Source: Phymorhynchus buccinoides
Lineage: Eukaryota > Mollusca > Gastropoda > Neogastropoda > Raphitomidae
Direction of reading: 5' to 3'
NCBI GenBank assembly: GCA_017654935.2
Contig: CM065699.1
Location: 12,606,326 to 12,670,325 of the forward strand
Length of the DNA stretch: 64,000 nt
In this document: positions 28,698-41,460 of the stretch, in pieces
How the letters are laid out: every line of letters starts with the position of its first letter
How positions within the stretch are numbered: the stretch's first letter is position 1
The notes under the pieces: generated by a model
What the model was told of the DNA's origin: nothing
Seen by the model: the letters and a program-made list of their open reading frames with translations, nothing else
Databases searched by the model: none
Position numbers and translations under genes: made by a program

Positions 28698-28832
28698 CAC
28701 GACTGAAACTGTCATGCATTCCTTCAGGACATTCTTTAACATTTTGTTTATGAAACTGTCATGCATTCCTTCAGGACATTCTTTAACATTTTGTTTATGA
28801 AACTGTCATGCATTCCTTCAGGACGTTCTTTC
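28698..28832. repeat. 47-bp tandem repeat, 3 copies
   Basis: GAAACTGTCATGCATTCCTT then CAGGACATTCTTTAACATTT, three units; the last is truncated. Confidence 0.9.
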
Positions 28833-28869
28833 AAAAATGTTATAAAAAAAGAAAAGAGTAAAATGACAT

Positions 28870-29165
28870 ATAATTTGTTCAACTAGTTTCACAACTGAAC
28901 GACATAAAAAGTAAAACGACCACAACACTTTATAAATCTCAACCAAGCTCAAGAAATTACACCCCAAAAATGGTTCAAGTTTCAGAACTGAACGACATCC
29001 AAATCAAAACAATCACAACACTTAAAGACTTTAAATCCCAACCAAGCTCAAGAAGTTAAAATATAAAACTCTTCAAGTTTCAGAAATGAACGACATCAAA
29101 AGTTATACAACCACAACACTTAAATCTCAACCAAGCTGAGGAAGTTGAAACCGCTTCAATTTTTC
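28870..29165. repeat. Degenerate ~90-bp tandem repeat, 3 copies
   Basis: Units share TTTCAxAACTGAACGACAT, CACAACACTT and CTCAACCAAGCTCAAGAA. Confidence 0.8.
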
Positions 29166-29664
29166 CAAGCAGAACAAAAGCAGATTCATGAATAATACAT
29201 ATAATCCTGTGTACAGCATAACTGCTTAACTGGGATTTAGTCAGTTTTACAATGACTGTTCCCAGAAAGGGTCTTCAGCTACAGTCAAAAGCTTAGTGTA
29301 AAGATTAAACGTTGTTGGCATAATTTTGTAAAATTGATAAAAGTTTAAAGGTATGTGCACATATACCACAAAGCGGGCATTAAGAGTCAAACTGACCATT
29401 CTGATTTTAAAACACTTTTTGGAGTATTTAGTGACCGTAATAAAAATGATCTATAAAAATTAGATGATAAAGAACATGAAAATACCCATAACTAAAAATT
29501 GATAAAAGTGAGATTTGTGACTTTCCAAGGCTGTTGTGAGAAACTAGCCCTATGACTTAATGTCCCTTTTGTGGTGCTGGGTCACATATAAGCGGAAACC
29601 CATCCGCGTATCTCGTCCATAATCTGCCCAAAAAATCTGGAGGTAAGAAACGTGTGCACATACA

Positions 29665-29915
29665 TGTGAAAACCCATCTGCATTTTGCGTGCGGAAACAC
29701 ACATACCCATCCGCATTTTGCATGCGGAAACACACATACCCATCCGCATTTTGCATGCGGAAATACATATACCCATCCGCATTTTGCGTGCGGAAACACA
29801 CATACCCATCCGCATTTTGCATGCGGAAACACACATACCCATCCGCATTTTGCATGCAGAAACACACATACCCATCCGCATTTTGCGTGCGGAAACACAT
29901 CCGCATTTTCCACGT
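29665..29915. repeat. 33-bp tandem array, about 7 copies
   Basis: Unit ATCCGCATTTTGCGTGCGG then AAACACACATACCC. The period is a multiple of three, so several frames stay open and give Cys-rich 11-residue repeats (CVFPHAKCGWV). There is no start context or splice support, so a protein is not claimed. Confidence 0.93.
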
Positions 29916-30352
29916 ATATGTGCACATGCCTTTATAGTGAGTTGGGCCATGGTACTTTGCACGTATGTGTGCACATGCCTTTATAGTGAGTTGGGCCATG
30001 GTACTTTGCACGTATGTGTGCACATGCCTTTATAGTGAGTTGGGCCATGGTACTTTGCACGTATATGTGCACATGCCTTTATAGTGAGTTGGGCCATGGT
30101 ACTTTGCACGTATGTGTGCACATGCCTTTTATAGTGAGTTGGGCCATGGTACTTTGCACGTATATGTGCACATGCCTTTATAGTGAGTTGGGCCATGGTA
30201 CTTTGCACGTATGTGTGCACATGCCTTTATAGTGAGTTGGGCCATGGTACTTTGCACGTATATGTGCACATGCCTTTATAGTGAGTTGGGCCATGGTCCT
30301 TTCCACGTATATGTGCACATGCCTTTATAGTGAGTTGGGCCATGGTACTTTT
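29911..30352. repeat. 49-bp tandem array, about 9 copies
   Basis: Unit CACGTATATGTGCACATGCC, then TTTATAGTGAGTTGGGCCAT, then GGTACTTTG. A T/G variant (GTATATG or GTATGTG) is mixed along it. Confidence 0.95.
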
Positions 30353-30567
30353 TCTCTTTTCGTTTTTTGCTAAAACTGCAGGGAACTGAGAGATAGGGAA
30401 TTATTTCTAGAAGCGTGAACATATTTTGTTCCTGTTTGCGTTTTATAGCAAAGCATTCTGTTTCAATAGGAAGAAAAGTGGTTTATACATCAAAAGATGT
30501 TCTTTAAAGAAACACAAAGGTTTTCAGTTTTGTGAATTACCAGCACCAGTACTTGTCTCCCTTTTGC

Positions 30568-30810
30568 TTAACCCTTTCACCGCCAACGTCACATTTTTGC
30601 ACCACAATGATTTAACACCCATGTCACTAAAAGGCATCAAATCAGGGTCTGTTATCCAAAGACCCTGTCCTCTTAAGTTTCGGAGGTAAGGATAGGCCTT
30701 ACTTTAAATGTCACACAGGAATCCCCAGTATTGCAGACAGATTTTTTTTCTACCCAGGTAAGTTTGATGGAATTTTGTTGCTGAAAAATGGCTGGCGATG
30801 AAAGGGTTAA
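30568..30810. mobile_element. TTAA MITE (piggyBac-like), family B, copy 2
   Basis: TTAACCCTTTCACCGCCA at the left, GGCGATGAAAGGGTTAA at the right, 243 bp. Confidence 0.85.
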
Positions 30811-30904
30811 AGGAAAATAACCAATTATACCGTTAATCGCTACCTGTTGTATCCCCCCCTTTATTTGATTTGCATTGCATCAAATGCGTTAGATGAAAAT
30901 ATGA

Positions 30905-31215
30905 TAAACGTCAGCAATATGAGAACAGTGGTGGCGCCCTCGGAGGAGGACCTCACTCACGCTGGCTCCGCGACTAAGAGAATAGTGTCATCAGTAGTAG
31001 GTGGTGTCCTGAACAGGCTCCACTGAACTCCACCGAAGTGACTCAGCAGAAGTGCAGTATCTACTCGATTGGTTGCCTCCTGACGGCCTAACATAGATTC
31101 TCTCCCCTTGGACTGCTGGTCTCGGTTTCTGCGACTTGAACAAACCCGGGTGTAGCTGCGAATTAGGATTCGGAACGAGCGGCGTGGGAACAACGCCACT
31201 GTACAGCCCAGAAGA
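30905..31215. repeat. Dispersed repeat family D
   Basis: GTGGTGGCGCCCTCGGAGGA, CCACCGAAGTGACTCAGCAG and GGTTGCCTCCTGACGGCCTA; also at 46055-46450, with part at 19855-20045. Confidence 0.75.
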
Positions 31216-31740
31216 TGGGACAGCAACAAAAAAAAACACCTCTACAAAAAATATATATATATACTGTGTAAAGTTTTAAAAAGATGAGGGAGGACCAACA
31301 AAAATGCAGTCCTCCATTCATTCAGCAACATGTGTCACTTTCAATGTTCTCTTAAATCTGGAAAAAAGGGGATAAAATAAAGAAGGGGGATGAATAGGAC
31401 AAATGATAAGGAAAAAGGTAGGCACAAAGAAAGACAAAATGAACAAAGTTTTGTAAGCACCCAAATAAAAAACAACAAAAACTCACAGCACCTCTTGACC
31501 AGTCAACTGATAAACAAACAAAAAAACCACCCACGTACCAATCACATTCGGCACCAGTTGTCATCGCGGTAAATGTTTTGACCACATACGTAAAAGGCAA
31601 GATGTGGGAGGGGGAGGAATAAAACATTATTTAAGTACATGATCTCCAATGGCTCAAATTCCTGAATAGTAATATATATCTTTCCAAATAATAAGTTTAG
31701 ATTAGCAGCGTCCAATCAGTCGTAGACTCTTCTGGACGAC

Positions 31741-31800
31741 CAAAATAATAATAATAATAATGTACACTTATATAGCGCTTATGCGCTAAACAAAGGAATT
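31741..31800 (-). mobile_element. LINE 3' tail fragment
   Basis: (AAT)n then ACTTATATAGCGCTTATGCGC. Confidence 0.5.
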
Positions 31801-32959
31801 AAAAAACCAAACTGAATGAAAATAAAAAAAGAAGAATCTGAAGTATGAAAAAATGTATGACCATGTGCATCGTCTTGCATTTGTCTCTGCTGAAGATGCT
31901 ATTTTTCAATACTTGTTTTGTCCAAGTCCAAATGTGATTTGATGTATTGTAAAGAAAACTAGCAAACCATATCAGTTCTTGCCGTCACTGTGAGTCTTCA
32001 GGTTATGCCATTTGAGATTTTGTTTTTGCACCCACAAATAACACTATTCAAGGGAGCTTACTGTTGAAAATCAAAGTACACTCATTTATGCTTCAGTTGC
32101 TTCCCTTAGACCGCATCTCATAGCCATTTGGGCCTTATTTTTAGCAAATTTCATGGAGTCACTTAGCAACAGCTGTGTTCCTACATAAACAAAATGGAGG
32201 CTAAAAAAGATTGGAATTCCGTTTTGGGTACTTTACTGAGTGTGCTTTGTACACAAAAGAGATGAGTATGCTTCATTTCCCCCCCCCCCCCCCCTCCCCA
32301 CTTGAGATTTTAAAGGGTAACTTTCACGCATGATTGGAGATTCTAGGGAGTGATTTGAGAGGTCTAGTGTGTAAACATGCACAGTCTCTATGTTTTCAGA
32401 AACCCTGTCGTAAATGGTTGGTACTGGTCAATGCTTTGATTAGGCAGTCATCAGCTGTAAAATAATCTGTAAAATTAAGCAAATTGTAATTGGTCAGAAA
32501 AGATCATCGTGACTTACAGTTATACCTGTTCAAAACTGCTTGACATTCCTGAAAGGATGACACTATTAGCTATGCATTAGTCATCTACGTTTTTTCAAAC
32601 ATGATTAATATTTAGTACATTTTTAGTTCAATGTTTACTTTTTGACAACTGGATTTATTATTGAACATTGAGAGAGATCAATGCATTGCAAGCTTTCACT
32701 TGTGCGTGCAGACGCACACTACACATGTATACACACACTCTCCCGTTCTCACTTGGCAACTTTTTTTGTTTGTACATCGTTTATCCTAGGTTTCACAAAA
32801 CTGAAAATACTCCAGAGTAATCAACACACATTTTGATTAAAATAATTAAAATTTATATCACTCGGAGTTGTATAACCCAGTTCTTTCAGCACTGTCAGCG
32901 CAAACAGAAAACGAGAACATCCCTTTCCCCGTTAAAAAGATGTATTGATTTCAATCAAT

Positions 32960-33154
32960 CAGGTCCTAATCGTCCCGCAAAACAAGGGGTCCCAGGGACT
33001 CCTTCACTTACAGTATAGAGGGTCCCAGTGGCATTGCGAATGCTAAAAATAATTTTTCTAGTGCATCGCTGGGACCCCCTGCACATTCTTTTAAAGGGTC
33101 CTCTAGAATTCTAGTACTTCATAGACCCCCAAATGGGGGTCCCTGGGAGCCCTG
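32960..33154. mobile_element. CAGGGCTCCC MITE, family F, copy 4
   Basis: Left end slightly mutated (CAGGTCCTAATCG); right end GGGAGCCCTG; flanks similar but not perfect. Confidence 0.78.
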
Positions 33155-34014
33155 ATCATACTTTATTGTCTCAAGACTGAGAAATGTACATGAGGTTGCA
33201 ATAACGGAAACACAACGACACTGAAACCCCCCCACCATAGAAACGTCAAAAAGCATCAAAAGAAGACTTAACATAGCAATAGAAAACATAACATAAAACA
33301 ATACTAACATAAACTTTTACATTATTACAAGCATGTGGGGAAAGTGCCATGATGCCATCTTGAAAGCGGCAAGTTTTAAAAATAATTTAATGTGGCAGAA
33401 AAAGAATAGCTGGCAATTGCTCCGAGAAGTGCGTGGGTATACAATTGAACTTTTGCTACCTGGTTACCCAACAAAATGAAATAGTTGATAATAGTTTGCA
33501 ATGCAATTAGCAGTATTTGCAACATTCCACTGCCAAAAATGTATAATGGAACAAGTCAAGAGTAACACACACACAAAAAGTGAACATGAACAAACTTAAT
33601 CGAAATGTCCCTAGCAAAATGCATGTAAACTGAAAGTATCCATGAATGAATTTAGTTGGGTTAAAAAATGGATCATAAAACTAAAGGCAAAAGAAATGAT
33701 AACATTTTGTTAATTAATGAAAGAAAAACAAACCAAAGACAGTATTTGATAAGAAGTAGGACGAAGAAGAAAAAATGCATCAAGTCGTCTGTTTATGCAT
33801 GTCCTGAATGTGATTTATCAGTAATAAAGCAACAAAACAAAAGAAAGATTGCACTTCAACTGTACCAGTGTAGTATGTTTGTATATATTTGGCTTCACTA
33901 AACTAAAGATATTCGTTTTGCAGCCTGATATTATTAAATACTTGTAGCGGTGCCATAGCCGATGAGGTTGAACCGAGGCGTGGTTACCGCTACACCTATC
34001 TGTATTAATAAAAA

Positions 34015-34145
34015 AAAATCGGGACTTTACTGGTTTCGTACTGCCTCCGGGCATTGCCTCCAGTATTGTTCCCACCATATTTGTATTTACAAATGTCCCA
34101 TATGTGTCTGATTAAGACCAAGAGGACGTAAAACACCATTTTCGT
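34015..34145. repeat. SINE-like dispersed repeat, fourth copy
   Basis: GGGACTTTACTGGTTTCGTA to AGAGGACGTAAAACACC. Confidence 0.6.
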
Positions 34146-34189
34146 CGTTGCAGCCTGATATTCATCTTACTGTACGATTATAACAGCAT

Positions 34190-34603
34190 GGGTGCAACTC
34201 CCCAAAATGAACAGAAACTGAAAGGCTGGACCCATGGCCCCGGCAGGATACAGGGGCAAAGCCCCTTCGGACGATTCAGGGGGGCAACTTAATTCTTTCC
34301 CGACGGCGCCTGCTGAGCAACGGATGTACCATCAGCCGGCTGCTTCGCCAAGCTTTACAACCGTTGACGACGGCCCGATTTTGGCATTTTTGTAATTTTG
34401 TTACGACACTTACTGCATTAGTAAGCGCTTATTGCTATGCATCAATGGAAAGAGCACAAATTGAACTTTATTCTGGTATCATTTTCAAAGATATTATGGG
34501 AACTATCACACCACAGTTGTACTTGAAATAACATAACCGAAAGACACGGGAAAATAGTTTTGTTGCACCACTAGCAGGTGTGTGCGTGTGCGCGCACGCG
34601 CGC

Positions 34604-34636
<33 letters not shown>

Positions 34637-35340
34637 GGCATCATCCCACTCTACTTCATTAGTAAAACTTTGTGTAGGCTGTAGCGGAACGCGTCTGTGA
34701 GTGTGTGTGTGTGTGACTAACGGAATGCCTCTATGGCTCGCTGTGTAGTGTGTGCGAGCAATGGAAGATTCCAGACACTGCAACTTTCGTGGGCAAATTC
34801 TTTGTTTCATTCTTAAATAACAGGGTGAAAGTCATTTTTAACTCAACAAAAATAGCTGTTATCTCATCTGAAACTCTTCCCGCCACTAAGACAGGCTACT
34901 TCATTCATACTGCAATAGAGAAACCGAGATTTTAAAAAAAAGTTCCACCGGAAACATGTAACCGATGCGGGAACAGATGGGCGCTGGGCCATCGGCTACT
35001 GGCAACCGATTAGGCGGCAAGTCACAAAATCGCTACTGGCTACTGGCAGCCGATTAGTCGTTAAAAGGTTAAGAGAGAGATATGAGACAGACAAAATGAT
35101 AGACAGTTTGAGTCTGATATGCCTTGTAAAATGATTACATTGCCTTTGTAAAATGATTACATTGCCTTTGTAAACTTCCAAGATAGAACACTAGACTAAT
35201 TTAAAAACGCCCCAAATCGCTTGAGGTCAATGTTTGTTTTTTTATGAATAAAACCCCCTGAAGTTCAGTTTCTGGTAAAATTAAAAATACTGAAATCAGT
35301 GTAAAACTGAAAGAGTAACACCATGTAACAGATTTGTGTA
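34190..35340. repeat. Dispersed repeat family H, split by a 780-bp insertion
   Basis: 34190-34292 and 35069-35340 together match 44755-45115 (GGGTGCAACTCCCCAAAATG, CCATGGCCCCGGCAGG, GAGTCTGATAxGCCTTGTAA). A diverged relative lies at 49378-49640. Confidence 0.78.
34289..35072. mobile_element. TTAA-flanked insertion, unknown non-autonomous element
   Basis: TTAA at both ends; absent at the matching point of the 44755-45115 copy, which has a single TTAA. The interior holds TG and GA simple repeats and CGATTAG/GGCTACTGGC direct repeats. No transposase was seen. Confidence 0.75.
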
Positions 35341-35569
35341 AGAGAAGGTGAAGAACGGGAGGAGATTTCATATTTTTCTGTACAAATACTGATAAAGGTG
35401 CTGACAATGACATCCTGACATCCCACCTCCCTCCCATTAAAAATGGATTGATTATTGGCAATAGCGGATGTCCCCAACCCTACCCTCCCTGATGCATTCA
35501 AAAGGGAGAGAAGCAGGGAAGGTAAAAGTACAGGAAAAGGGCATATTTTGTCATTTTTTCCACACGGGT

Positions 35570-35761
35570 CAGGGCTCCCAATCGACCCGCAAATTACAGT
35601 ATAGAGGGTCCTTGAGGCAGGATAGAGGGTCCCAATGGCATTGCGAATGCTAAAAAGAATTTATCTAGTGCTTCCCTGGGACCCCCTGCACATTCTTTTA
35701 GAGGGTCCTGTAGAATTTTAGTGCTTCATAGACCCCCAAATGGGCGTCCCTGGGAGCCCTG
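35570..35761. mobile_element. CAGGGCTCCC MITE, family F, copy 5
   Basis: Perfect 5-bp flanks CGGGT (35565-35569 and 35762-35766). Confidence 0.85.
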
Positions 35762-36154
35762 CGGGTTGATTGATATACTGTCCTGAATCTGTCTGAACCC
35801 CCAAGAAACGCAGGCAAACAACAAAAGTTTATCGACCAAACACAACTTGAAAACGACTCGACAAGCACCTACAACTACAAGTCCGCTCAACTGCAACCTA
35901 AAACGACCACCTACGACAAAAATCAACAACGTCGAAACGGAGCACATCCCAAATTGTTCAACAATCAGCATCTGGTCACTACGCCCAAGCTGCACAAATA
36001 AACACATGCATGGCATGAACCTGGGCGTTCAACAAAATCACATTCATCTAGTCAGCAGCAAGGAGAGGGCAAAAAAATCGATCAGGAACCAATCGTGGAA
36101 AAAAAATGAAAGCTTTACCAAACAACAACAAACCACCATGAAATTGCAACAACA

Positions 36155-38876
36155 ACAAAAGCAATGAGAGCAACAGTGATTCATACCAATACGTTAAACT
36201 GAACTTCCATCCTACCAACATGATTGCAGCCACAAAAAATAGAGCAACAGTGATTCATACCAATACGTTAAACTGAACTTCCACCTACCAACATGATTGC
36301 AACAACAAAATCAATGAGAGCAACAGTGATTCATACCAATACGTTAAACTGAACTTCCATCCTACCAACATGATTGCAACAACAAAATCAATGAGAGCAA
36401 CAGTGATTCATACCAATACGTTAAACTGAACTTCCATCCTACCAACATGATTGCAACAACAAAAGCAATGAGAGCAACAGTGATTCATACCAATACGTTA
36501 AACTGAACTTCCATCCTACCAACATGATTGCAACCACCATAAATAATGCACAGCTGTTCCACCCCATACAAAATCAATGAGAGCAACAGTGATTCATACC
36601 AATACGTTAAACTGAACTTCCATCCTACCAACATGATTGCAACCACCATAAATAATGCACAGCTGTTCCACCCCATACAAAAGCAATGAGAGCAACAGTG
36701 ATTCATACCAACACGTTAAACTGAACTTCCATCCTACCAACATGATTGCAGCCACCATAAATGAGTGCACAGCTGTTCCACCCCATACAAAATCAATGAG
36801 AGCAACAGTGATTCATACCAATACGTTAAACTGAACTTCCATCCCCAACATGATTGCAACAAAAATAATGCACAGCTGTTCCACCCCATACAAAAGCAAT
36901 GAGAGCAACAGTGATTCATACCAACACGTTAAACTGAACTTCCATCCTACCAACATGATTGCAGCCACCATAAATAATGCACAGCTGTTCCACCCCATAC
37001 AAAAGCAATGAGAGCAACAGTGATTCATACCAATACGTTAAACTGAACTTCCATCCTACCAACATGATTGCAGCCACCATAAATAGTGCACAGCTGTTCC
37101 ACCCCATACAAAAGCAATGAGAGCAACAGTGATTCATACCAACACGTTAAACTGAACTTCCATCCTACCAACATGATTGCAGCCACCATAAATAATGCAC
37201 AGCTGTTCCACCCCATACAAAATCAATGAGAGCAACAGTGATTCATACCAACACGTTAAACTGAACTTCCATCCTACCAACATGATTGCAGCCACCATAA
37301 ATAATGCACAGCTGTTCCACCCCATACAAAAGCAATGAGAGCAACAGTGATTCATACCAATACGTTAAACTGAACTTCCATCCTACCAACATGATTGCAA
37401 CCACCATAAATAATGCACAGCTGTTCCACCCCATACAAAAGCAATGAGAGCAACAGTGATTCATACCAACACGTTAAACTGAACTTCCATCCTACCAACA
37501 TGATTGCAACAACAAAAGCAATGAGAGCAACAGTGATTCATACCAATACGTTAAACTGAACTTCCATCCTACCAACATGATTGCAACCACCATAAATAAT
37601 GCACAGCTGTTCCACCCCATACAAAAGCAATGAGAGCAACAGTGATTCATACCAACACGTTAAACTGAACTTCCATCCTACCAACATGATTGCAGCCACC
37701 ATAAATAATGCACAGCTGTTCCACCCCATACAAAATCAATGAGAGCAACAGTGATTCATACCAACACGTTAAACTGAACTTCCATCCTACCAACATGATT
37801 GCAACCACCATAAATAATGCACAGCTGTTCCACCCCATACAAAAGCAATGAGAGCAACAGTGATTCATACCAACACGTTAAACTGAACTTCCATCCTACC
37901 AACATGATTGCAGCCACCATAAATAATGCACAGCTGTTCCACCCCATACAAAAGCAATGAGAGCAACAGTGATTCATACCAACACGTTAAACTGAACTTC
38001 CATCCTACCAACATGATTGCAACCACCATAAATAATGCACAGCTGTTCCACCCCATACAAAAGCAATGAGAGCAACAGTGATTCATACCAACACGTTAAA
38101 CTGAACTTCCATCCTACCAACATGATTGCAACAACAACAAAAGCAATGAGAGCAACAGTGATTCATACCAACACGTTAAACTGAACTTCCATCCTACCAA
38201 CATGATTGCAACAACAAAAAGCAATGAGAGCAACAGTGATTCATACCAATACGTTAAACTGAACTTCCATCCTACCAACATGATTGCAGCCACCATAAAT
38301 AATGCACAGCTGTTCCACCCCATACAAAAGCAATGAGAGCAACAGTGATTCACACCAACACGTTAAACTGAACTTCCATCCTACCAACATGATTGCAACC
38401 ACCATAAATAATGCACAGCTGTTCCACCCCATACAAAAGCAATGAGAGCAACAGTGATTCACACCAACACGTTAAACTGAACTTCCATCCTACCAACATG
38501 ATTGCAGCCACCATAAATAATGCACAGCTGTTCCACCCCATACAAAAGCAATGAGAGCAACAGTGATTCACACCAACACGTTAAACTGAACTTCCATCCT
38601 ACCAACATGATTGCAACCACCATAAATAATGCACAGCTGTTCCACCCCATACAAAAGCAATGAGAGCAACAGTGATTCACACCAACACGTTAAACTGAAC
38701 TTCCATCCTACCAACATGATTGCAGCCACCATAAATAGTGCACAGCTGTTCCACCCCATACAAAAGCAATGAGAGCAACAGTGATTCATACCAACACGTT
38801 AAACTGAACTTCCATCCTACCAACATGATTGCAGCCACCATAAATAGTGCACAGCTGTTCCACCCCATACAAAATC
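36155..38876. repeat. 109-bp satellite array, about 27 units
   Basis: Long unit (109 bp): AATGAGAGCAACAGTGATTC, CAACACGTTAAACTGAACTT, CCATCCTACCAACATGATTG, CCACCATAAATAATGCACAG, CTGTTCCACCCCATAC. Short units (about 76-80 bp) lack the last two blocks; they occur at the left end and near 37500 and 38130-38210. Point variants (GCAACC/GCAGCC, CCAATACG/CCAACACG, CATACC/CACACC) allow units to be classified. The many MNHCCSHCFCMGWNSC readings are by-products of the repeat: 109 is not a multiple of three, so each stops after two units. Confidence 0.96.
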
Positions 38877-40134
38877 AAGCTATTTAGTTAAAAGACTGAA
38901 TTTAGAAATCTCAGATAAAAATTGCACCAAGCTTTTGCTGGTAAAAATATTTGGGCTGTATGTTCTTTATTGTATTTTTAATATATTTCTTCCATCAGAT
39001 TTATGGTAAAAACTTATTTTGTTGAGCAGTATCATACAACATATTTAGTAGAAAATGTTCTTGAATAATACACAAACATAAATAAAATTGCCCATGAGTG
39101 AACATCTAGCAATATCCACTGAATATAAGTAATTTAGTCACATACTACAACATATTCGTGATTGTAATTTATGAAAAGCAACTTATGGTAAACTAAAGTT
39201 GGCTTGAAACAACTTCTGAAAATATAGATAAACTAAATGTTCCTCCCGAAACAGCTGTGAATGGTAATCAAAAAATGATTCAAAACAGCTTCATTCATCT
39301 TATGTGTATTGAAATCAGAATTGAAAGATTTGATAGTCTTCAGGATTTTATCGTCTAGAACCACAGTCTTACAAAGTAAAACATTTCTGCCAAAACTGAT
39401 GGCAGATTAAAACAAGATGATAGACAATGCAATTCTAACACCTACCCTGTATACACAGACATACACACATTGGAAATTATTTTTAATGTGGTCGCCGCTT
39501 CAGGATTGGGAAGATTCAGAGAACATTGAAACGTGTCATTTCAGGATTGAGAGAATGTTGTACTTTCAGCCATGTTAAGTTTTTCAATTTAATTCGTTGA
39601 CTGTCAATAAATTATCTCACTTTAATAATTTAAGAAAACAAAAAACATGAAAAAACAACATGGACATGGCCAAGGTTTGGATAGTTTATCATCAGCCTCC
39701 AGACCAATAACAACAGTATGTCTTGCACGCTAACACATCCTCTTGGTATATATCAGGCATCAGAATGATCATAAGTCCAAATCCTCTGAAAACAGTGGTA
39801 AAAGGGTCACCCAAATCCCCAAAGAGTAGAGGGACAACATTAAGATGAGTTCCCAACCTGACCAATAAAAAGGCATAAGATCAGACCTGGTACTGCACTA
39901 CCTCCAGAATCTGATCAGAGCTTTAAATGATGGTTGGTTGATGATTCGTCCCATATGTGCTGTTTTGCAGATGAGCGGACATAAAACCTAAAATTTATTC
40001 AATAAAAAAGGCATAAATTCAGAAGCAAATCAACTTGAAATGCTATTTGACAGCTAGGACCACGTTCAAGCTAGAAAGGAAAGACCTCAGCCAACACAAA
40101 CGAATCATCTGTCAGACACTCTTATTAACCCCTT

Positions 40135-40344
40135 CGATACCAGACAAAATTTGAATTAAAAAAAAATTGATTTCCTTATTATAAAATTTAAAAAAGACCC
40201 GTTAGACTCAATCTGAGAAAACATCCAGAGATATATCTTTCCTGACTTGTCTAAACCAAAAACCATCATTCCAGGGCTGACATCAAAAGTTAAAAGACAT
40301 CACGCAGCCCGTCGTAGACATGGGGCAGGCAGTGAAGGGGTTAA
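40135..40344. mobile_element. TTAA MITE with CCCCTTC ends
   Basis: TTAACCCCTTCGATACC to GCAGTGAAGGGGTTAA, 210 bp; a body different from family B. Confidence 0.7.
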
Positions 40345-40354
40345 TCCTGACAAA

Positions 40355-40625
40355 TTCTGACTAGAACACCAAGGCTACATCAAAATGTTGTTATGTTCTG
40401 CATGGTTGTGCGGGGGATTGTCTTAAGCCATGACAAGCTCCTAGCATAACATCATCAGTCTAAAATCCTCCGAGGTCGGAGTGTGGCTGCCCAAGTGGCG
40501 GGGTAATCAAAAACGGTCACACACGTAATGTTCTCATCCCTACTGGTGCATTTGTGCCATAGTGTTCAAGTGCTTCGGCTGTTGGGATGATCCCTGGAGT
40601 CTTTAAGCCAGGGTAAGAAAACAAA
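40355..40625 (-). repeat. Dispersed repeat family A, fifth copy
   Basis: AACACCAAGGCTACATCAAA to GGAGTCTTTAAGCCAGGGTA. Confidence 0.75.
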
Positions 40626-40713
40626 TAATTCTGATGCCTGATTCGACATCATTGCTCAGAAATATCAATTTTTGTTGTTGTGAACAACAGTCCTTATTGG
40701 TGAGCTTTGACAT

Positions 40714-41068
40714 TTAACCCTTTCACCGCCAAAGTCGCATTTTAGCACCACAGTGATTTAACACCTATGTCACTAAAAGGCATCAAATCGGAGTCTATTA
40801 TCCAAAGACCCTATTGTCTTAGTTTTGGGAAGTAAGGATAGACCTTATTTTATATATGTCACAGAAGAATCCCCAATACTGCAGATGGATTTTGTTCTCT
40901 ACCCAGGTAAATTTAAAGGAAAAGTTTGAAATATGGCTGGTGGTGATTTATTTTATTTTTCCATTATAGTCCCGTCAACAGCTATGGTCATCTCAGGACT
41001 GTGACACCGCGTAAAGTTCGACCACTTATTACAAAACACTCATCAATGGCTGGCAGTGAAAGGGTTAA
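40714..41068. mobile_element. TTAA MITE family B with an extra ~100-bp 3' segment
   Basis: TTAACCCTTTCACCGCCA ... GGCAGTGAAAGGGTTAA, 355 bp against about 245 in sister copies. The extra segment begins after GGCTGGTGGTGA near 40947. Confidence 0.8.
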
Positions 41069-41394
41069 CAGAAAACAATGTTTTTGGGGAAAAAACCCAC
41101 ATCAGAATACTTCAAAGCACAGTATTCCAGGTTCCTGAGAAACGTTTGGTTAACGCGCAGGTCACTTCTCAACCACAACCAACAACCGCACTACTGCGCA
41201 CGAACATGTCGCAGGAAGGGAATCGAACAACAGTTGAATAAATATCCACAATATATATATATATATGTATACAAACGATGCATGGCAAGGTAACCAGACA
41301 ACAGTTGGAAATAACACATCGTAATATTGGCCATGAAAAAAAGGCATGCACAAAACCTCGGACACATTCACATTGTGAGTTAACTATGTTTATT

Positions 41395-41460
41395 TTTTAT
41401 TTATTAAGACAACTTTTATAGCGCCTAATCTTTAAGCTCTAAGCGCTTTACAGAAATCAC
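41395..41460 (-). mobile_element. LINE 3' tail fragment
   Basis: TTATAGCGCC and AAGCGCTTTACA signature. Confidence 0.5.

Larger units (their letters stand above)
25169..36140. other. Intergenic region 3' of MCAT, first half
   Basis: No confident exon. Includes MCAT 3' UTR of unknown length, the arrays listed separately, and mostly AT-rich sequence with no recognisable protein at 28205-29550 and 31220-32940. Confidence 0.65.

Noticed and set aside
29550..30023. Cys-rich repeat proteins (ADGYVCFRMQN)
   Set aside because: A 33-bp minisatellite keeps three frames open at once; no sign that one frame is preferred.
35847..36167. 106-codon ORF before the 109-bp satellite
   Set aside because: Lys/Thr/Gln/Asn-rich translation of A-rich sequence running into the array; no recognisable domain.
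36485..38868. A family of small Cys/Trp-rich peptides (MNHCCSHCFCMGWNSC)
   Set aside because: Each is two units of the 109-bp satellite on the minus strand. The frame shifts each unit and there is no splice or regulatory support.
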